NCBI RefSeq assembly: GCF_004354365.1
Contig: NZ_SJCY01000002.1
Coordinates: 186,001-250,000, forward strand
Source of the DNA: Pedobacter changchengzhani
GTDB lineage: Bacteria > Bacteroidota > Bacteroidia > Sphingobacteriales > Sphingobacteriaceae
Length of the DNA stretch: 64,000 nucleotides
Reading direction: 5' to 3'
Positions 17,384 to 26,059 of the stretch are shown here, in pieces (position 1 is the stretch's first letter; the number at the start of each line of letters is the position of its first letter). The position numbers and the translations under genes were made by a program. Below the pieces are notes generated by a model, which saw only the letters and a program-made list of their open reading frames with translations, searched no databases and was not told the DNA's origin.

Positions 17384-17934
17384 TAAGCTAAATTTCTAAA
17401 AGTGGTATCATAAAGTGCTATACTTTCTTTAATTACTTTATGTGCGTAACGTACACCAAGCAAATGCTCAATAGTTACATTTTTATCTTCTAATGCCTTG
17501 TAATCTTGAAAGAAACGAACAATTTCTTTCATTTGATGTGGTGGAAGTTCATCTAAATCATTGATATAATTTACCGACATATCGTGGTTTGCAACTGCGA
17601 TAATTTTATCATCTTGCTCACCGTTATCAACCATGTGCATTACGCCAACTACCTTTGCTTCTATCAAAGTCATTGGAAATACATCTACCGAACACAATAC
17701 CAATATATCAAGCGGATCTTTATCATCGCAATAAGTTTGAGGGATAAAACCGTAATTGGCCGGGTACATTACGGATGAGAATAACACTCTATCCAATTTT
17801 ATCAACCCTGATTCTTTATCTATTTCGTATTTTGCTTTAGATCCTTTTGGGATTTCAATAATTGCGTTTACTATTTCAGGAACGTTTTTACCTGGTGAAA
17901 CACTATGCCATGCGTGATGATCGTCTTTTGCCAT
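17383..17934 (-). CDS. ppa: Inorganic pyrophosphatase (family I)
   Basis: A 183-aa soluble enzyme that hydrolyses pyrophosphate to two phosphates, pulling biosynthetic reactions forward. Family I features are EIPKGSKAKYEIDKESG, the active-site region YPANYGFIPQTYCDDKDPLDILVL with the D-x-D-P-x-D metal-binding signature, and DDKIIAVANHD. The length fits bacterial hexameric enzymes (170-185 aa). The gene lies 7 bp after the DedA gene and shares a TAATG stop/start overlap with the CNNM/CorC gene. The organisation follows the nuo operon closely and may partly be read through from it. The start chosen gives MAKDDHHAWHSVSPG, a normal Bacteroidota N-terminus. Confidence 0.96.
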   Translation of the reverse strand: MAKDDHHAWHSVSPGKNVPEIVNAIIEIPKGSKAKYEIDKESGLIKLDRVLFSSVMYPANYGFIPQTYCDDKDPLDILVLCSVDVFPMTLIEAKVVGVMHMVDNGEQDDKIIAVANHDMSVNYINDLDELPPHQMKEIVRFFQDYKALEDKNVTIEHLLGVRYAHKVIKESIALYDTTFRNLA

Positions 17935-17941
17935 TTTTAAT

Positions 17942-18592
17942 TTAATTCTCTTTATCTTCTTCTGAAGTATTCACTTTATTTTTTACAAAGGTAATCAATA
18001 ATGGAATAGATGTAATTACGATAAAGCCAATAATAATATATAATAAATACTCGTTAATTTCTTTTTCAAATCTTTTACCCAAAAAATAACCCAATAAGGT
18101 TAGGGAGCAAATCCATAAAATGGCACCAACTACGTTATAAAAGGCAAACCTTTTAAAGTCGAGTTTTACTACACCAGCAAAAATCGGGGCAAAAGTTCTA
18201 ACAATAGGCACAAAACGGCCCATAATTAACGCAAAAGCGCCTTGTTTGTTGTAGTATCGCTCTGCAGCCTTTAAATATTTTTTCTTAAAAAAGAAACTAT
18301 CTTTCCTTGTGTACAAAACTGGACCGGTTTTTTTACCAAACCAATAACCAGTAAAGTTGCCCATAATGGCTGCGATGCACAAACCAGCCAAAAGTATGCC
18401 AATATTAACATCGAGTTTGCCGGTAGCAACAAACATTCCTGCTAAAAAAAGCAAGTAATCTCCGGGTAAGAAAAAACCAAAAAACAGACCAGTCTCGGCG
18501 TAAATAACGAATATAAGGAGGTAAAAACCTCCTCCCTTCAATAATTTCTCTGCATCAATTAAATGTTGCAATTTACTCCAGATTTCGTGCAT
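17942..18592 (-). CDS. DedA family inner membrane protein (VTT/SNARE-associated fold)
   Basis: A 216-aa protein with about five membrane segments. The family signature includes FFGFFLPGDYLLFLAGM near residues 38-54 and GRFVPIVRTFAPIFAGV near 125-141, with the conserved Arg pair. DedA proteins are undecaprenyl-phosphate or phospholipid scramblase/flippase-type proteins needed for membrane homeostasis and envelope stress resistance. It begins 47 bp after nuoN and is followed by ppa, so it may belong to the tail of the nuo transcript. The C-terminus is charged (TSEEDKEN) and cytoplasmic. The precise lipid substrate cannot be told from the sequence. Confidence 0.93.
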   Translation of the reverse strand: MHEIWSKLQHLIDAEKLLKGGGFYLLIFVIYAETGLFFGFFLPGDYLLFLAGMFVATGKLDVNIGILLAGLCIAAIMGNFTGYWFGKKTGPVLYTRKDSFFFKKKYLKAAERYYNKQGAFALIMGRFVPIVRTFAPIFAGVVKLDFKRFAFYNVVGAILWICSLTLLGYFLGKRFEKEINEYLLYIIIGFIVITSIPLLITFVKNKVNTSEEDKEN

Positions 18593-18639
18593 AGTTCAAT
18601 TATTCATAAAACTACAAATAATTATCTACAACAAGATGG

Positions 18640-20013
18640 TTAAATTAAGTTTAAAATAATTGTAGGATAAACACCCAATACTACGGTTATGGTTACGCAA
18701 ATAAGTAAAACCAGCTTATATTGAAAAGGGGTAGAAAGCTCAAGATCTGATCCATCTTTAAACCATGTGGCCACAATTACCTTAAAATAGTAGTAAAAAC
18801 CTACTAAAGCATTTAAAACTGCAAAGCCAACCAACAAGATTTGATAATCGCCCATAACATTCAGAAACATTAAGTATTTACCAATGAAACCAGCAGTTAG
18901 GGGAATACCGGCTAATGATAACATCGCTATTGTTAGCGCAGTAGCCACCAATGGATTTCGCTTACCTAAACCGTTAAAACTTTCGATATTAACATTGCCT
19001 GTTCTTTGCTTCACTAAAATTAAAACTGCAAATGCAATAAGCGTAGCGAAGGTATAAGCGGTTGCATAAACTAAAACACTATTATCAGAACTTTTACTCA
19101 GTACCACTAACGAAAACAGCATATAACCTGCGTGAGAAATACTGGAATAAGCCAATAAGCGTACAAAGTTTTTCTGAAATAAGGCCGTTACGTTACCAAT
19201 AAATAATGTTAAGCAAATAATTACCATTAATGGAATTACCCAAAAATCATGTATTGGAGCAAATGTTCCGGCAAATAAGCGTAAAAAAGCCGCAAAACCA
19301 GCTGTTTTTACTATTGTACTCATAAAAGCAGTTATTAACGAAGGCGAACCTTCGTACACATCGGGTACCCAGAAATGAAAAGGTGCGGCACCAACTTTAA
19401 AACACATTCCAACCATCATTAATATTACCCCAGGGTAAAAAATTGGTGATATGGATTTGTAATCTTTAACTAAATATTCCTTTATGGTTAGCAAATCGAA
19501 TGAACCAGTAGCACCATATATTAAAGTAATGCCGAAAAGTAAAAAACCTGTAGAGAAAGCGCCCATTAAAAAGTATTTTAAAGAAGCTTCATTAGATGCA
19601 AAATTTCTTTTACGAATACCAGCGAGGATGTATAAACTTACCGACATTACCTCTAAACCTACAAATAACATCGCCATATTGGTGTACGACACCATCATAA
19701 TCATCCCCGCAAGGGAAAACAAGATTAACGTAAAATACTCGGCAACGTTTTCGCTTTTAGTATGGAAATAATTTTGAGTGAGGAGAAAAATCATCAAAGT
19801 GCCCACTATACAAAGCGCAGAAAATGCTAGTGCAAAATTATCAGTTTGCATCATGCCGAAGTCAACAGCATTTCCATTCCATGCGGCAATGGTAAATCCT
19901 AGCGCAGTAAGTAAGCCAACAACGGTAAGTGGTAATAATGCTTTATTTGCCTTAAACAAACCTGAATAGAGGACAATAAAAGCTGTTATACTAATGGTTA
20001 TTATAATATTCAT
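18640..20013 (-). CDS. nuoN: NADH-quinone oxidoreductase subunit N
   Basis: A 457-aa polytopic membrane protein of the Mrp antiporter-like family, one of the three proton-pumping subunits of complex I. The conserved proton-translocation region reads FHFWVPDVYEGSPSLITAF then IVKTAGFAAFLRLF, with the broken-helix Lys. LLAYSSISHAGYMLFSLV is the second conserved half. It is the last gene of the nuo cluster, 3 bp after nuoM, and works next to NuoK in the membrane arm. Length is slightly below E. coli NuoN (485 aa), as usual in Bacteroidota. Confidence 0.96.
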   Translation of the reverse strand: MNIIITISITAFIVLYSGLFKANKALLPLTVVGLLTALGFTIAAWNGNAVDFGMMQTDNFALAFSALCIVGTLMIFLLTQNYFHTKSENVAEYFTLILFSLAGMIMMVSYTNMAMLFVGLEVMSVSLYILAGIRKRNFASNEASLKYFLMGAFSTGFLLFGITLIYGATGSFDLLTIKEYLVKDYKSISPIFYPGVILMMVGMCFKVGAAPFHFWVPDVYEGSPSLITAFMSTIVKTAGFAAFLRLFAGTFAPIHDFWVIPLMVIICLTLFIGNVTALFQKNFVRLLAYSSISHAGYMLFSLVVLSKSSDNSVLVYATAYTFATLIAFAVLILVKQRTGNVNIESFNGLGKRNPLVATALTIAMLSLAGIPLTAGFIGKYLMFLNVMGDYQILLVGFAVLNALVGFYYYFKVIVATWFKDGSDLELSTPFQYKLVLLICVTITVVLGVYPTIILNLI

Positions 20014-20016
20014 TGC

Positions 20017-21495
20017 TTATTTTACTGTTAATTTTTGATTTACCTGCTCTAATAAATGTTGTACAGATGCCTCTGTTAAATGCAAAATTACTTTTGGATA
20101 GATCCCCAAAATAATAACTAAAGCACATATTATATAAAGAACTAATTTTTCAGTTCCTTCAATATCTTTAAAACCAACTGTTAATTCGTTCGTTTTGCCA
20201 AGCATTACATTTTGATACATGCGCAACATATACACAGCACCAAAAATGATTGTTAAACCCGCTATTGCAGCCGCCCAAATACCGTAGTTATACACGCCCA
20301 TCAGCAATAAAAATTCCCCAATAAAACCGTTTGTACCGGGTAATGCAATTGTTCCTAAAACAATAATTAAGAACACGATGGAAAGCTGAGGTGCCGATTT
20401 AGCTATACCACCCAAATCTTCAATTTTATTGGTTTTTAAACGCGAAAATATAATATCTAAAATAAAAAATAAGCCGACCACGTTAATACCATGACTTAAC
20501 ATTTGCATCATAGCACCCTGCATCCCTTGTTGACCAGCAATACCAATATTAAACGAAGCAAAAATACCCGCAGAGATTAAGCCAACGTGGGCAATTGATG
20601 AATAAGCAACTAAACGTTTGGCATCTTTTTGTGTAAATGCGATAATCGAAGCATAAACGATACCGATAATGGAAATAGCCATTACCAAGCCAGACCAATC
20701 TTGAACACCTACGGGAACAATTGGCAACAGCCATCTAATTACGCCGTAAATACCCATTTTTAACATAATACCAGATAATAACATTGTACCTTGAGTCGGC
20801 GCTGCTGTATAAGTATCGGGTTGCCAAGTATGAAATGGGAAAATTGGCATTTTAATTGCAAATGCGACAAAGAAAGCCCAAAAAAGCCAGCCCTGTTGCA
20901 CACGATCTAAACTCAATGCGTAAAAAGACTGAATTTCGAAATTATGCGCCGGGTTTTGTAAATACAAATAAATAATACCCATCAACATAAAAAGTGAACC
21001 TGCAATGGTGTACACAAAAAATTTCATGTTAATGCGAATTCTATCTTTTCCGCCCCAAAAAGCACAAATAAAGTAAATTGGAATTAATGCAGCCTCCCAT
21101 CCTATATAGAAAAGGAAAGCATCCATTGCTGTAAATACCAACAATAAACCCACTTGCATGAATAAAATCAACGCGTAAAAAGCACCCGGATTTTTATAAT
21201 CGTGTTTGTAGCTGGATAAAATGATGATTGGAATTAATAAATTGGTAAGCAATACCACAAGCAAGCTAATTCCATCAATACCTGCATGAAAATGAATACC
21301 CAAATCATTGATCCAAGGCAAATTCACTTCAAATTGTGTACTTGCATTTGGAATGAAGTTTAAGGCCATAAAGATGGTTAGGCCTAAAACAACAATAGCA
21401 GTTGCTGTAGAAACCATTTTTGCCGACTTACCAGAAAATGCTGTAATTACGGCACCTAATAGCGGGAGAAATATAAGTAGTAAAAGTTGTTCCAT
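20017..21495 (-). CDS. nuoM: NADH-quinone oxidoreductase subunit M
   Basis: A 492-aa polytopic protein (about 14 membrane helices), an antiporter-like proton channel of complex I. Diagnostic segments are YIGWEAALIPIYFICAFWGG (conserved Glu of TM5), FPFHTWQPDTYTAAPTQGT, MLLSGIMLKMGIYGVIRW (central Lys) and KRLVAYSSIAHVGLISAGI. It lies between nuoL (20-bp gap) and nuoN (3-bp gap), in the standard L-M-N order. The Glu and Lys residues needed for proton transfer are present. No anomalies were seen. Confidence 0.97.
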   Translation of the reverse strand: MEQLLLLIFLPLLGAVITAFSGKSAKMVSTATAIVVLGLTIFMALNFIPNASTQFEVNLPWINDLGIHFHAGIDGISLLVVLLTNLLIPIIILSSYKHDYKNPGAFYALILFMQVGLLLVFTAMDAFLFYIGWEAALIPIYFICAFWGGKDRIRINMKFFVYTIAGSLFMLMGIIYLYLQNPAHNFEIQSFYALSLDRVQQGWLFWAFFVAFAIKMPIFPFHTWQPDTYTAAPTQGTMLLSGIMLKMGIYGVIRWLLPIVPVGVQDWSGLVMAISIIGIVYASIIAFTQKDAKRLVAYSSIAHVGLISAGIFASFNIGIAGQQGMQGAMMQMLSHGINVVGLFFILDIIFSRLKTNKIEDLGGIAKSAPQLSIVFLIIVLGTIALPGTNGFIGEFLLLMGVYNYGIWAAAIAGLTIIFGAVYMLRMYQNVMLGKTNELTVGFKDIEGTEKLVLYIICALVIILGIYPKVILHLTEASVQHLLEQVNQKLTVK

Positions 21496-21515
21496 TATTT
21501 ATTTTTGAACCCTTT

Positions 21516-23417
21516 TTAAATGTAATAAAATGTATATGCAAGCAATGCGACGATACCAAATACCATCATAAAAATATAGAAACCAATGTTTCCACTTTGT
21601 ATTAAACGAACGCCTTTGCTGGCTTCGTTTGTACTCCATCCTAATCCGTTTACAATACCATCAATAAATTTAGTATCTATCACTCTATAAAAGAACTTTG
21701 ATAATCCGTCCAAAGGCTTAGTAATAATGAAATCGTAAATTTCATCTAAATAAAATTTATTGTATGATATTTTAACAAGTGGAGAACGGTTTTCGGAATC
21801 TAACGCTGGAATACGTGCGCCTTTAACATAGCGGAAATAGGCAAAAATCAATGCGCCTATAGCTAGTAAAACGGAAATAGCCATTAAAACAATTTCTGTA
21901 GTATGATCTAAATTTAATTCATGTTGCGCAACCTGTGCGCCAGATAGCCAATGCGCTAACCACTCATTTCCACCAAAAATATGAGGTATGTTTATTGCAC
22001 CGCCGATAGCAGATAAAATTGCCAAAATAATTAATGGAGCTGTCATTGTTACTGGCGATTCATGCACGTGACTTTCTGCATGATGTTTACTGCGGTAATT
22101 ACCAAAGAATGTAAGAAACATCATTCTAAACATATAAAACGCAGTTAAAAAAGCAGTTAACACGCCTACGCCCCATAATATTGGGCTATACTGAAAAGTG
22201 TGTGCTAAAATTTCATCTTTAGAAAAGAAACCCGAAAATGGTGGAATTCCCGATATTGCAATGGTTGCAACCATCATGGTTAGGAATGTTATAGGAAGCT
22301 TTTTTCTTAACCCGCCCATATTCCGCATATCCTGCTCGTGATGCATGGCGTGGATAACAGAACCAGCACCCAAGAAAAGTAATGCTTTGAAAAATGCATG
22401 CGTTAAAACGTGGAAAAAAGAACCTGTATAAGCACCAACACCCAAGCCTAAAAACATATAACCCAATTGGGATACGGTTGAATAGGCTAATACCTTTTTA
22501 ATGTCGGTTTGTGATAAAGCAATAATTGCAGCGATTAAAGCGGTTGCTGCGCCAATAATGGCGATGATGTGCTGCGTGAAAGGTGCCAAGTCGAACAAAA
22601 CGCTAGAACGGGCAATCATATAAATACCAGCAGTTACCATTGTTGCGGCGTGTATTAATGCAGAAACAGGCGTTGGACCAGCCATTGCATCTGGCAACCA
22701 TGTAAATAAAGGCAACTGTGCAGATTTACCGCAGGCTCCGATAAATAACATCATGGTAATTAGCACCAACATATTATTTCCGGGTAACATGTTAGCAGCT
22801 TGAGGAAAGATTTTAGAAAACTCTACACTACCAAAGAAGTTGAACATTAAGAATACACCCAATAGAAAGCCTAAATCGCCAATTCGGTTCATTACAAAAG
22901 CCTTTTTCGCTGCAGATGCATAAGCACTATTGGTGTACCAAAATCCAATTAGAAGGTACGAGCATAAACCTACACCTTCCCAACCGATAAACATTACAAT
23001 GTAATTAGCGCCCAATACCAATATGAGCATGAAGAACACAAATAAGTTTAAGTAACTGAAAAATTTACCAAAACATTCATCAGCGTGCATATAGCTTACC
23101 GAGTATAAATGGATTAGAAAACCTATGCCAGTAATAATCAAAAGCATTACCGAACTTAGTGGATCAACTAAGAAAGATAACGGTATATGCAATTTCCCAG
23201 CACTAATCCAATCGAATAAAAATACTTCGTGAGATTTCTGAGCATCACCTTGTAAAGTGAAAAATATAACTACGCTAATAATAAAAGAAGCTAGAATAAC
23301 GCCACTTCCGATTATTCCAATTACGCTTTTTGATAAAAAATTTCTGCCTAGCCCATTAATTACAAACCCTAAAAGAGGAAGTAAAGGAACCAACCAAATC
23401 AACTGTTCTATTGTCAT
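21516..23417 (-). CDS. nuoL: NADH-quinone oxidoreductase subunit L
   Basis: A 633-aa protein, the most distal antiporter-like subunit, with about 15-16 membrane helices and the long lateral amphipathic helix (HL) near the C-terminus (about 530-600, containing KFYLDEIYDFIITKPLDGLSKFFYR). Conserved pieces are FIGWEGVGLCSYLLIGFWY, LFTWLPDAMAGPTPVSALIH and ATMVTAGIYMIAR, then KKVLAYSTVSQLGYMFLGLG. The His-rich loop HAMHHEQDMRNMGGL is typical. It follows nuoK by 14 bp. The size matches family norms (about 600-650 aa). Confidence 0.97.
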   Translation of the reverse strand: MTIEQLIWLVPLLPLLGFVINGLGRNFLSKSVIGIIGSGVILASFIISVVIFFTLQGDAQKSHEVFLFDWISAGKLHIPLSFLVDPLSSVMLLIITGIGFLIHLYSVSYMHADECFGKFFSYLNLFVFFMLILVLGANYIVMFIGWEGVGLCSYLLIGFWYTNSAYASAAKKAFVMNRIGDLGFLLGVFLMFNFFGSVEFSKIFPQAANMLPGNNMLVLITMMLFIGACGKSAQLPLFTWLPDAMAGPTPVSALIHAATMVTAGIYMIARSSVLFDLAPFTQHIIAIIGAATALIAAIIALSQTDIKKVLAYSTVSQLGYMFLGLGVGAYTGSFFHVLTHAFFKALLFLGAGSVIHAMHHEQDMRNMGGLRKKLPITFLTMMVATIAISGIPPFSGFFSKDEILAHTFQYSPILWGVGVLTAFLTAFYMFRMMFLTFFGNYRSKHHAESHVHESPVTMTAPLIILAILSAIGGAINIPHIFGGNEWLAHWLSGAQVAQHELNLDHTTEIVLMAISVLLAIGALIFAYFRYVKGARIPALDSENRSPLVKISYNKFYLDEIYDFIITKPLDGLSKFFYRVIDTKFIDGIVNGLGWSTNEASKGVRLIQSGNIGFYIFMMVFGIVALLAYTFYYI

Positions 23418-23431
23418 TTCTTAAATATAAT

Positions 23432-23761
23432 TTACCACTTAAGGCGATTTAAAACATTAATATCTGTAGATTTTGTATTTCTGTAAACCATAACAATAAT
23501 CGCGAGGCCAACTGCTACTTCTGCAGCGGCAAGCGCCATAATAAAGAATACAAAAACCTGCCCCGATGGATCGTTATGTTGAACTGAAAATGCTGTTAAA
23601 AGTAAGTTTACAGAATTCAACATCAGTTCTACCGACATAAAAATTACGATTGCATTTCTGCGGGTTAGCACGCCAATTACTCCAATAGAGAAAATAATTG
23701 CACATAAATATATATAATGATTTAGTGGAACGCCGGCCATTTGTGTTGTTAAATTTTCCAT
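23432..23761 (-). CDS. nuoK: NADH-quinone oxidoreductase subunit K
   Basis: A 109-aa, three-helix membrane protein. It contains the conserved glutamates of TM2 and TM3: FMSVELMLNSVNLLLTAFS and FFIMALAAAEVAVGLAIIVM. These lie on the E-channel connecting the quinone site with the antiporter subunits. Its ATG overlaps the nuoJ stop codon (TAATG at 23761), so translation is coupled. The length is normal (about 100-110 aa). Confidence 0.96.
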   Translation of the reverse strand: MENLTTQMAGVPLNHYIYLCAIIFSIGVIGVLTRRNAIVIFMSVELMLNSVNLLLTAFSVQHNDPSGQVFVFFIMALAAAEVAVGLAIIVMVYRNTKSTDINVLNRLKW

Positions 23762-24264
23762 TATGATTCTACCTCATCTTTTTTAGATAACAAAACAGCG
23801 CCGACCATTGCAGTTAATAGTAAAAGCGACGATAACTCGAACGGCAACAAGAAAGGGCCAAAAAGTTCTTTACCTAAGTTTTCTACTAAACCCAAACCTT
23901 GATTTTGTAAAACAAGCGGGCTGTTAATACTTGCTGCCTTAAATGAACCGATTAAAGTAACCACTAAACAACAGCCTGCTATTAACCCCACAATTTTAAT
24001 CAACGGAGATTTAAGCGGTTCGCTTTCTTTGTTTAAGTTGAGTAACATTAAAACAAATAAGAATAATACCATTATGGCACCCATGTAAACGATAAAGTTT
24101 ACAACAGCCAAAAACTGTGCATTTAAAAGCACATAATGTACCGTAAAGGTGAAAAAAGTTAAAATTAAGTACAATACGCTATGTATTGGGTTTTTTGCAA
24201 AAACCACCATCAGCGAGCAGATGATACTTAATGTGGCTACGAAATAGAATACTTGTGTACCCAT
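23761..24264 (-). CDS. nuoJ: NADH-quinone oxidoreductase subunit J
   Basis: A 167-aa membrane protein with five predicted helices. The family hallmark is the third helix containing the pi-bulge region, NFIVYMGAIMVLFLFVLMLLN. Other helices are VATLSIICSLMVVFAKNPIHS and a C-terminal LLLLTAMVGAVLLSKKDE. NuoJ packs against NuoH/K/A and takes part in coupling quinone reduction to proton movement. It overlaps nuoK by a TAATG junction, and is separated from nuoI by a 146-bp gap filled by a palindromic repeat. Confidence 0.95.
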   Translation of the reverse strand: MGTQVFYFVATLSIICSLMVVFAKNPIHSVLYLILTFFTFTVHYVLLNAQFLAVVNFIVYMGAIMVLFLFVLMLLNLNKESEPLKSPLIKIVGLIAGCCLVVTLIGSFKAASINSPLVLQNQGLGLVENLGKELFGPFLLPFELSSLLLLTAMVGAVLLSKKDEVES

Positions 24265-24296
24265 TAATATTTTGTTTATTTTATATTTAATTTGCC

Positions 24297-24368
24297 GTCA
24301 TTGCGAGGCACGAAGCAATCTATTTTGTAAAATCATCGCATTAGGATTGCTTCGTTCCTCGCAATGAT
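24297..24368. repeat. REP-like palindromic element in the nuoI-nuoJ junction
   Basis: Two 24-nt arms (24297-24320 and 24345-24368) are complementary except for one internal mismatch and a terminal G-T pair, around a 24-nt spacer. The core is CATTGCGAGGCACGAAGCAA and its near reverse complement TTGCTTCGTTCCTCGCAATG. This looks like the widespread dispersed element with the GTCATTGCGAGG core. A degenerate relative occurs at 27142-27241, also inside the nuo operon. Confidence 0.85.
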
Positions 24369-24410
24369 GGACTTTGTAAGTTATTTATTTCGTGTCGCCA
24401 CGAATGATAT

Positions 24411-24914
24411 TTATTTTTTCATTACTAAAGGCTCTTCCACCAATTTATCCTTACCGTAAATAAAATCTTTACGAAGATAATCTGCTGGTACAATTGGCCC
24501 ATCTAAATAAATTGCTTCTTTCGGACAAGCCTCTTCACACAAACCACAAAAAATGCAACGCAACATGTTAATTTCATAGGTTGCTGCATATTTCTCTTCG
24601 CGATACAAATCTTTCTCCTCTGGCTTGCGTTCTGCTGCAATCATGGTAATGGCTTCAGCTGGGCACGAAAGTGCACATAAACCACAAGCAGTACAACGTT
24701 CCTTTCCATTTTCGTCGCGTTTTAGCGAGTGCATCCCTCTAAAATTAGTAGAAAACTCACGTTCAACCTCTGGGTATCTTATCGTAGCAGTTTTTTTAAA
24801 CAAATGGCTAAAAGTAATGCCCATACCCTTAAAAATGGCAGGCAAATACATCCGCTCCATTAAAGTCAAAGGCTTTTGATCTAGTACTTTTTTCTTATTA
24901 CTTAATGATTCCAT
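24411..24914 (-). CDS. nuoI: NADH-quinone oxidoreductase subunit I
   Basis: A 167-aa ferredoxin-like subunit carrying clusters N6a and N6b. Two CxxCxxCxxxCP motifs are complete: CTACGLCALSCP (about 72-83) and CIFCGLCEEACP (about 119-130). It passes electrons from the peripheral arm to N2 in NuoB. An amphipathic N-terminal segment (YLPAIFKGMGITFSHLF) contacts the membrane. The flanking gaps to nuoH (107 bp) and nuoJ (146 bp) are unusually long for this operon and contain palindromic sequences. Confidence 0.96.
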   Translation of the reverse strand: MESLSNKKKVLDQKPLTLMERMYLPAIFKGMGITFSHLFKKTATIRYPEVEREFSTNFRGMHSLKRDENGKERCTACGLCALSCPAEAITMIAAERKPEEKDLYREEKYAATYEINMLRCIFCGLCEEACPKEAIYLDGPIVPADYLRKDFIYGKDKLVEEPLVMKK

Positions 24915-25021
24915 AACTCCAAACCTCTAAAGAGGCTTTTATATACATGTGTAAATCTTACATTTAAACCTAAAAGGCTTTTTAATTTTTTCGCTATCAC
25001 TCCCCTTCAGGAGATGGAAGT
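24915..25021. repeat. Palindrome-rich junction between nuoH and nuoI
   Basis: This 107-bp gap contains CCTCTAAAGAGG (24924-24935; 5-bp arms) followed by a T-run, and CTCC/GGAG arms at 25000-25013, with the near-repeat AAAAGGCTTTTT between. Similar CCTCTTTAGAGG-type sequences are common between genes in Bacteroidota; that it is a dispersed repeat is inferred. It differs from the elements in the other nuo gaps. Confidence 0.45.
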
Positions 25022-26059
25022 CTAAAACTTCTCAACAAACGCAATCACAATTCCTGTTACTATTATATTGGCAATGGCCAAAGGTATTAAGACTTTCCAA
25101 CCTAAATTCATCAATTGATCATAGCGGAAACGGGGGATTGTCCAACGTACCCACATAAAGAAAAAGATGAAGCAAACTATTTTTAAAAATAGGATAGCTA
25201 CACCAAATAGAGGCGCCCAAGTTGGCCCCAATAAAGTTGCCATGTAATCCATCCCAGGATAATTATAGCCTCCGAAATATAGGGTGGCCATTACTGCCGA
25301 GGATACAAACATATTGATGTATTCTGCAAACAAGTAAAAGCCTAATTTCATTGATGAATATTCAGTGTGATAACCACCGATTAATTCCGTTTCACATTCA
25401 GGCAAATCGAATGGTGCACGATTGGTTTCTGCAAAAGAACAAATCATAAATATTAAAAAGCCCAATGGTTGATACCAAGCATTCCAATTAAAACCGTGCT
25501 GTTGCTCTACAATTGTTTTTAAGCTTAACGTATTTGTCATTAAAAGCAATGCGATAATAGATAAACCCATTGCAATTTCATAGCTGATATTTTGTGATGC
25601 TGCTCTGATTGCACTTAATAACGAATATTTATTATTTGATGCCCAACCACCAATCATTACGCCGTAAACACCCAAAGAAACAACGCCGAAAATATATAAA
25701 ACGCCAACATTAATATCTGCAACTTGTAAAGGAACCAACTTGCCACCAATTTCCATTGGACTACCCCAAGGAATTACCGCTGTACCAATACATGCACAAA
25801 GCAATGCCAAACCAGGGCCAGCGATAAAGAGGAATTTGTTTGCAGCTGTTGGAATAATCTCCTCTTTCATAAACATTTTCACTCCATCTGCCAATGGCTG
25901 AAGAATACCAAAAGGACCTGCCCTATCTGGCCCTAACCGATCTTGTAGAAATGCCGCAACTTTACGTTCAGCATAAGTAGAATACATGGCTACCACCAAA
26001 CTGATGCCGAAAATTACCGCTACCAGAATAAATTTTTCTATGATAAAACCTGTATCCAT
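25022..26059 (-). CDS. nuoH: NADH-quinone oxidoreductase subunit H
   Basis: A 345-aa membrane protein with eight helices that forms the base of the quinone-binding chamber with NuoB and NuoD. Characteristic segments are AAFLQDRLGPDRAGPFGILQPLADGVKM split by the conserved RxGPxRxGPxGxLQPLAD pattern, EIAMGLSIIALLLM, and AETNRAPFDLPECETELIGG with the charged loop at the quinone entrance. The start overlaps the nuoG stop as TAATG at 26059. The length is close to E. coli NuoH (325 aa). Confidence 0.97.
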   Translation of the reverse strand: MDTGFIIEKFILVAVIFGISLVVAMYSTYAERKVAAFLQDRLGPDRAGPFGILQPLADGVKMFMKEEIIPTAANKFLFIAGPGLALLCACIGTAVIPWGSPMEIGGKLVPLQVADINVGVLYIFGVVSLGVYGVMIGGWASNNKYSLLSAIRAASQNISYEIAMGLSIIALLLMTNTLSLKTIVEQQHGFNWNAWYQPLGFLIFMICSFAETNRAPFDLPECETELIGGYHTEYSSMKLGFYLFAEYINMFVSSAVMATLYFGGYNYPGMDYMATLLGPTWAPLFGVAILFLKIVCFIFFFMWVRWTIPRFRYDQLMNLGWKVLIPLAIANIIVTGIVIAFVEKF

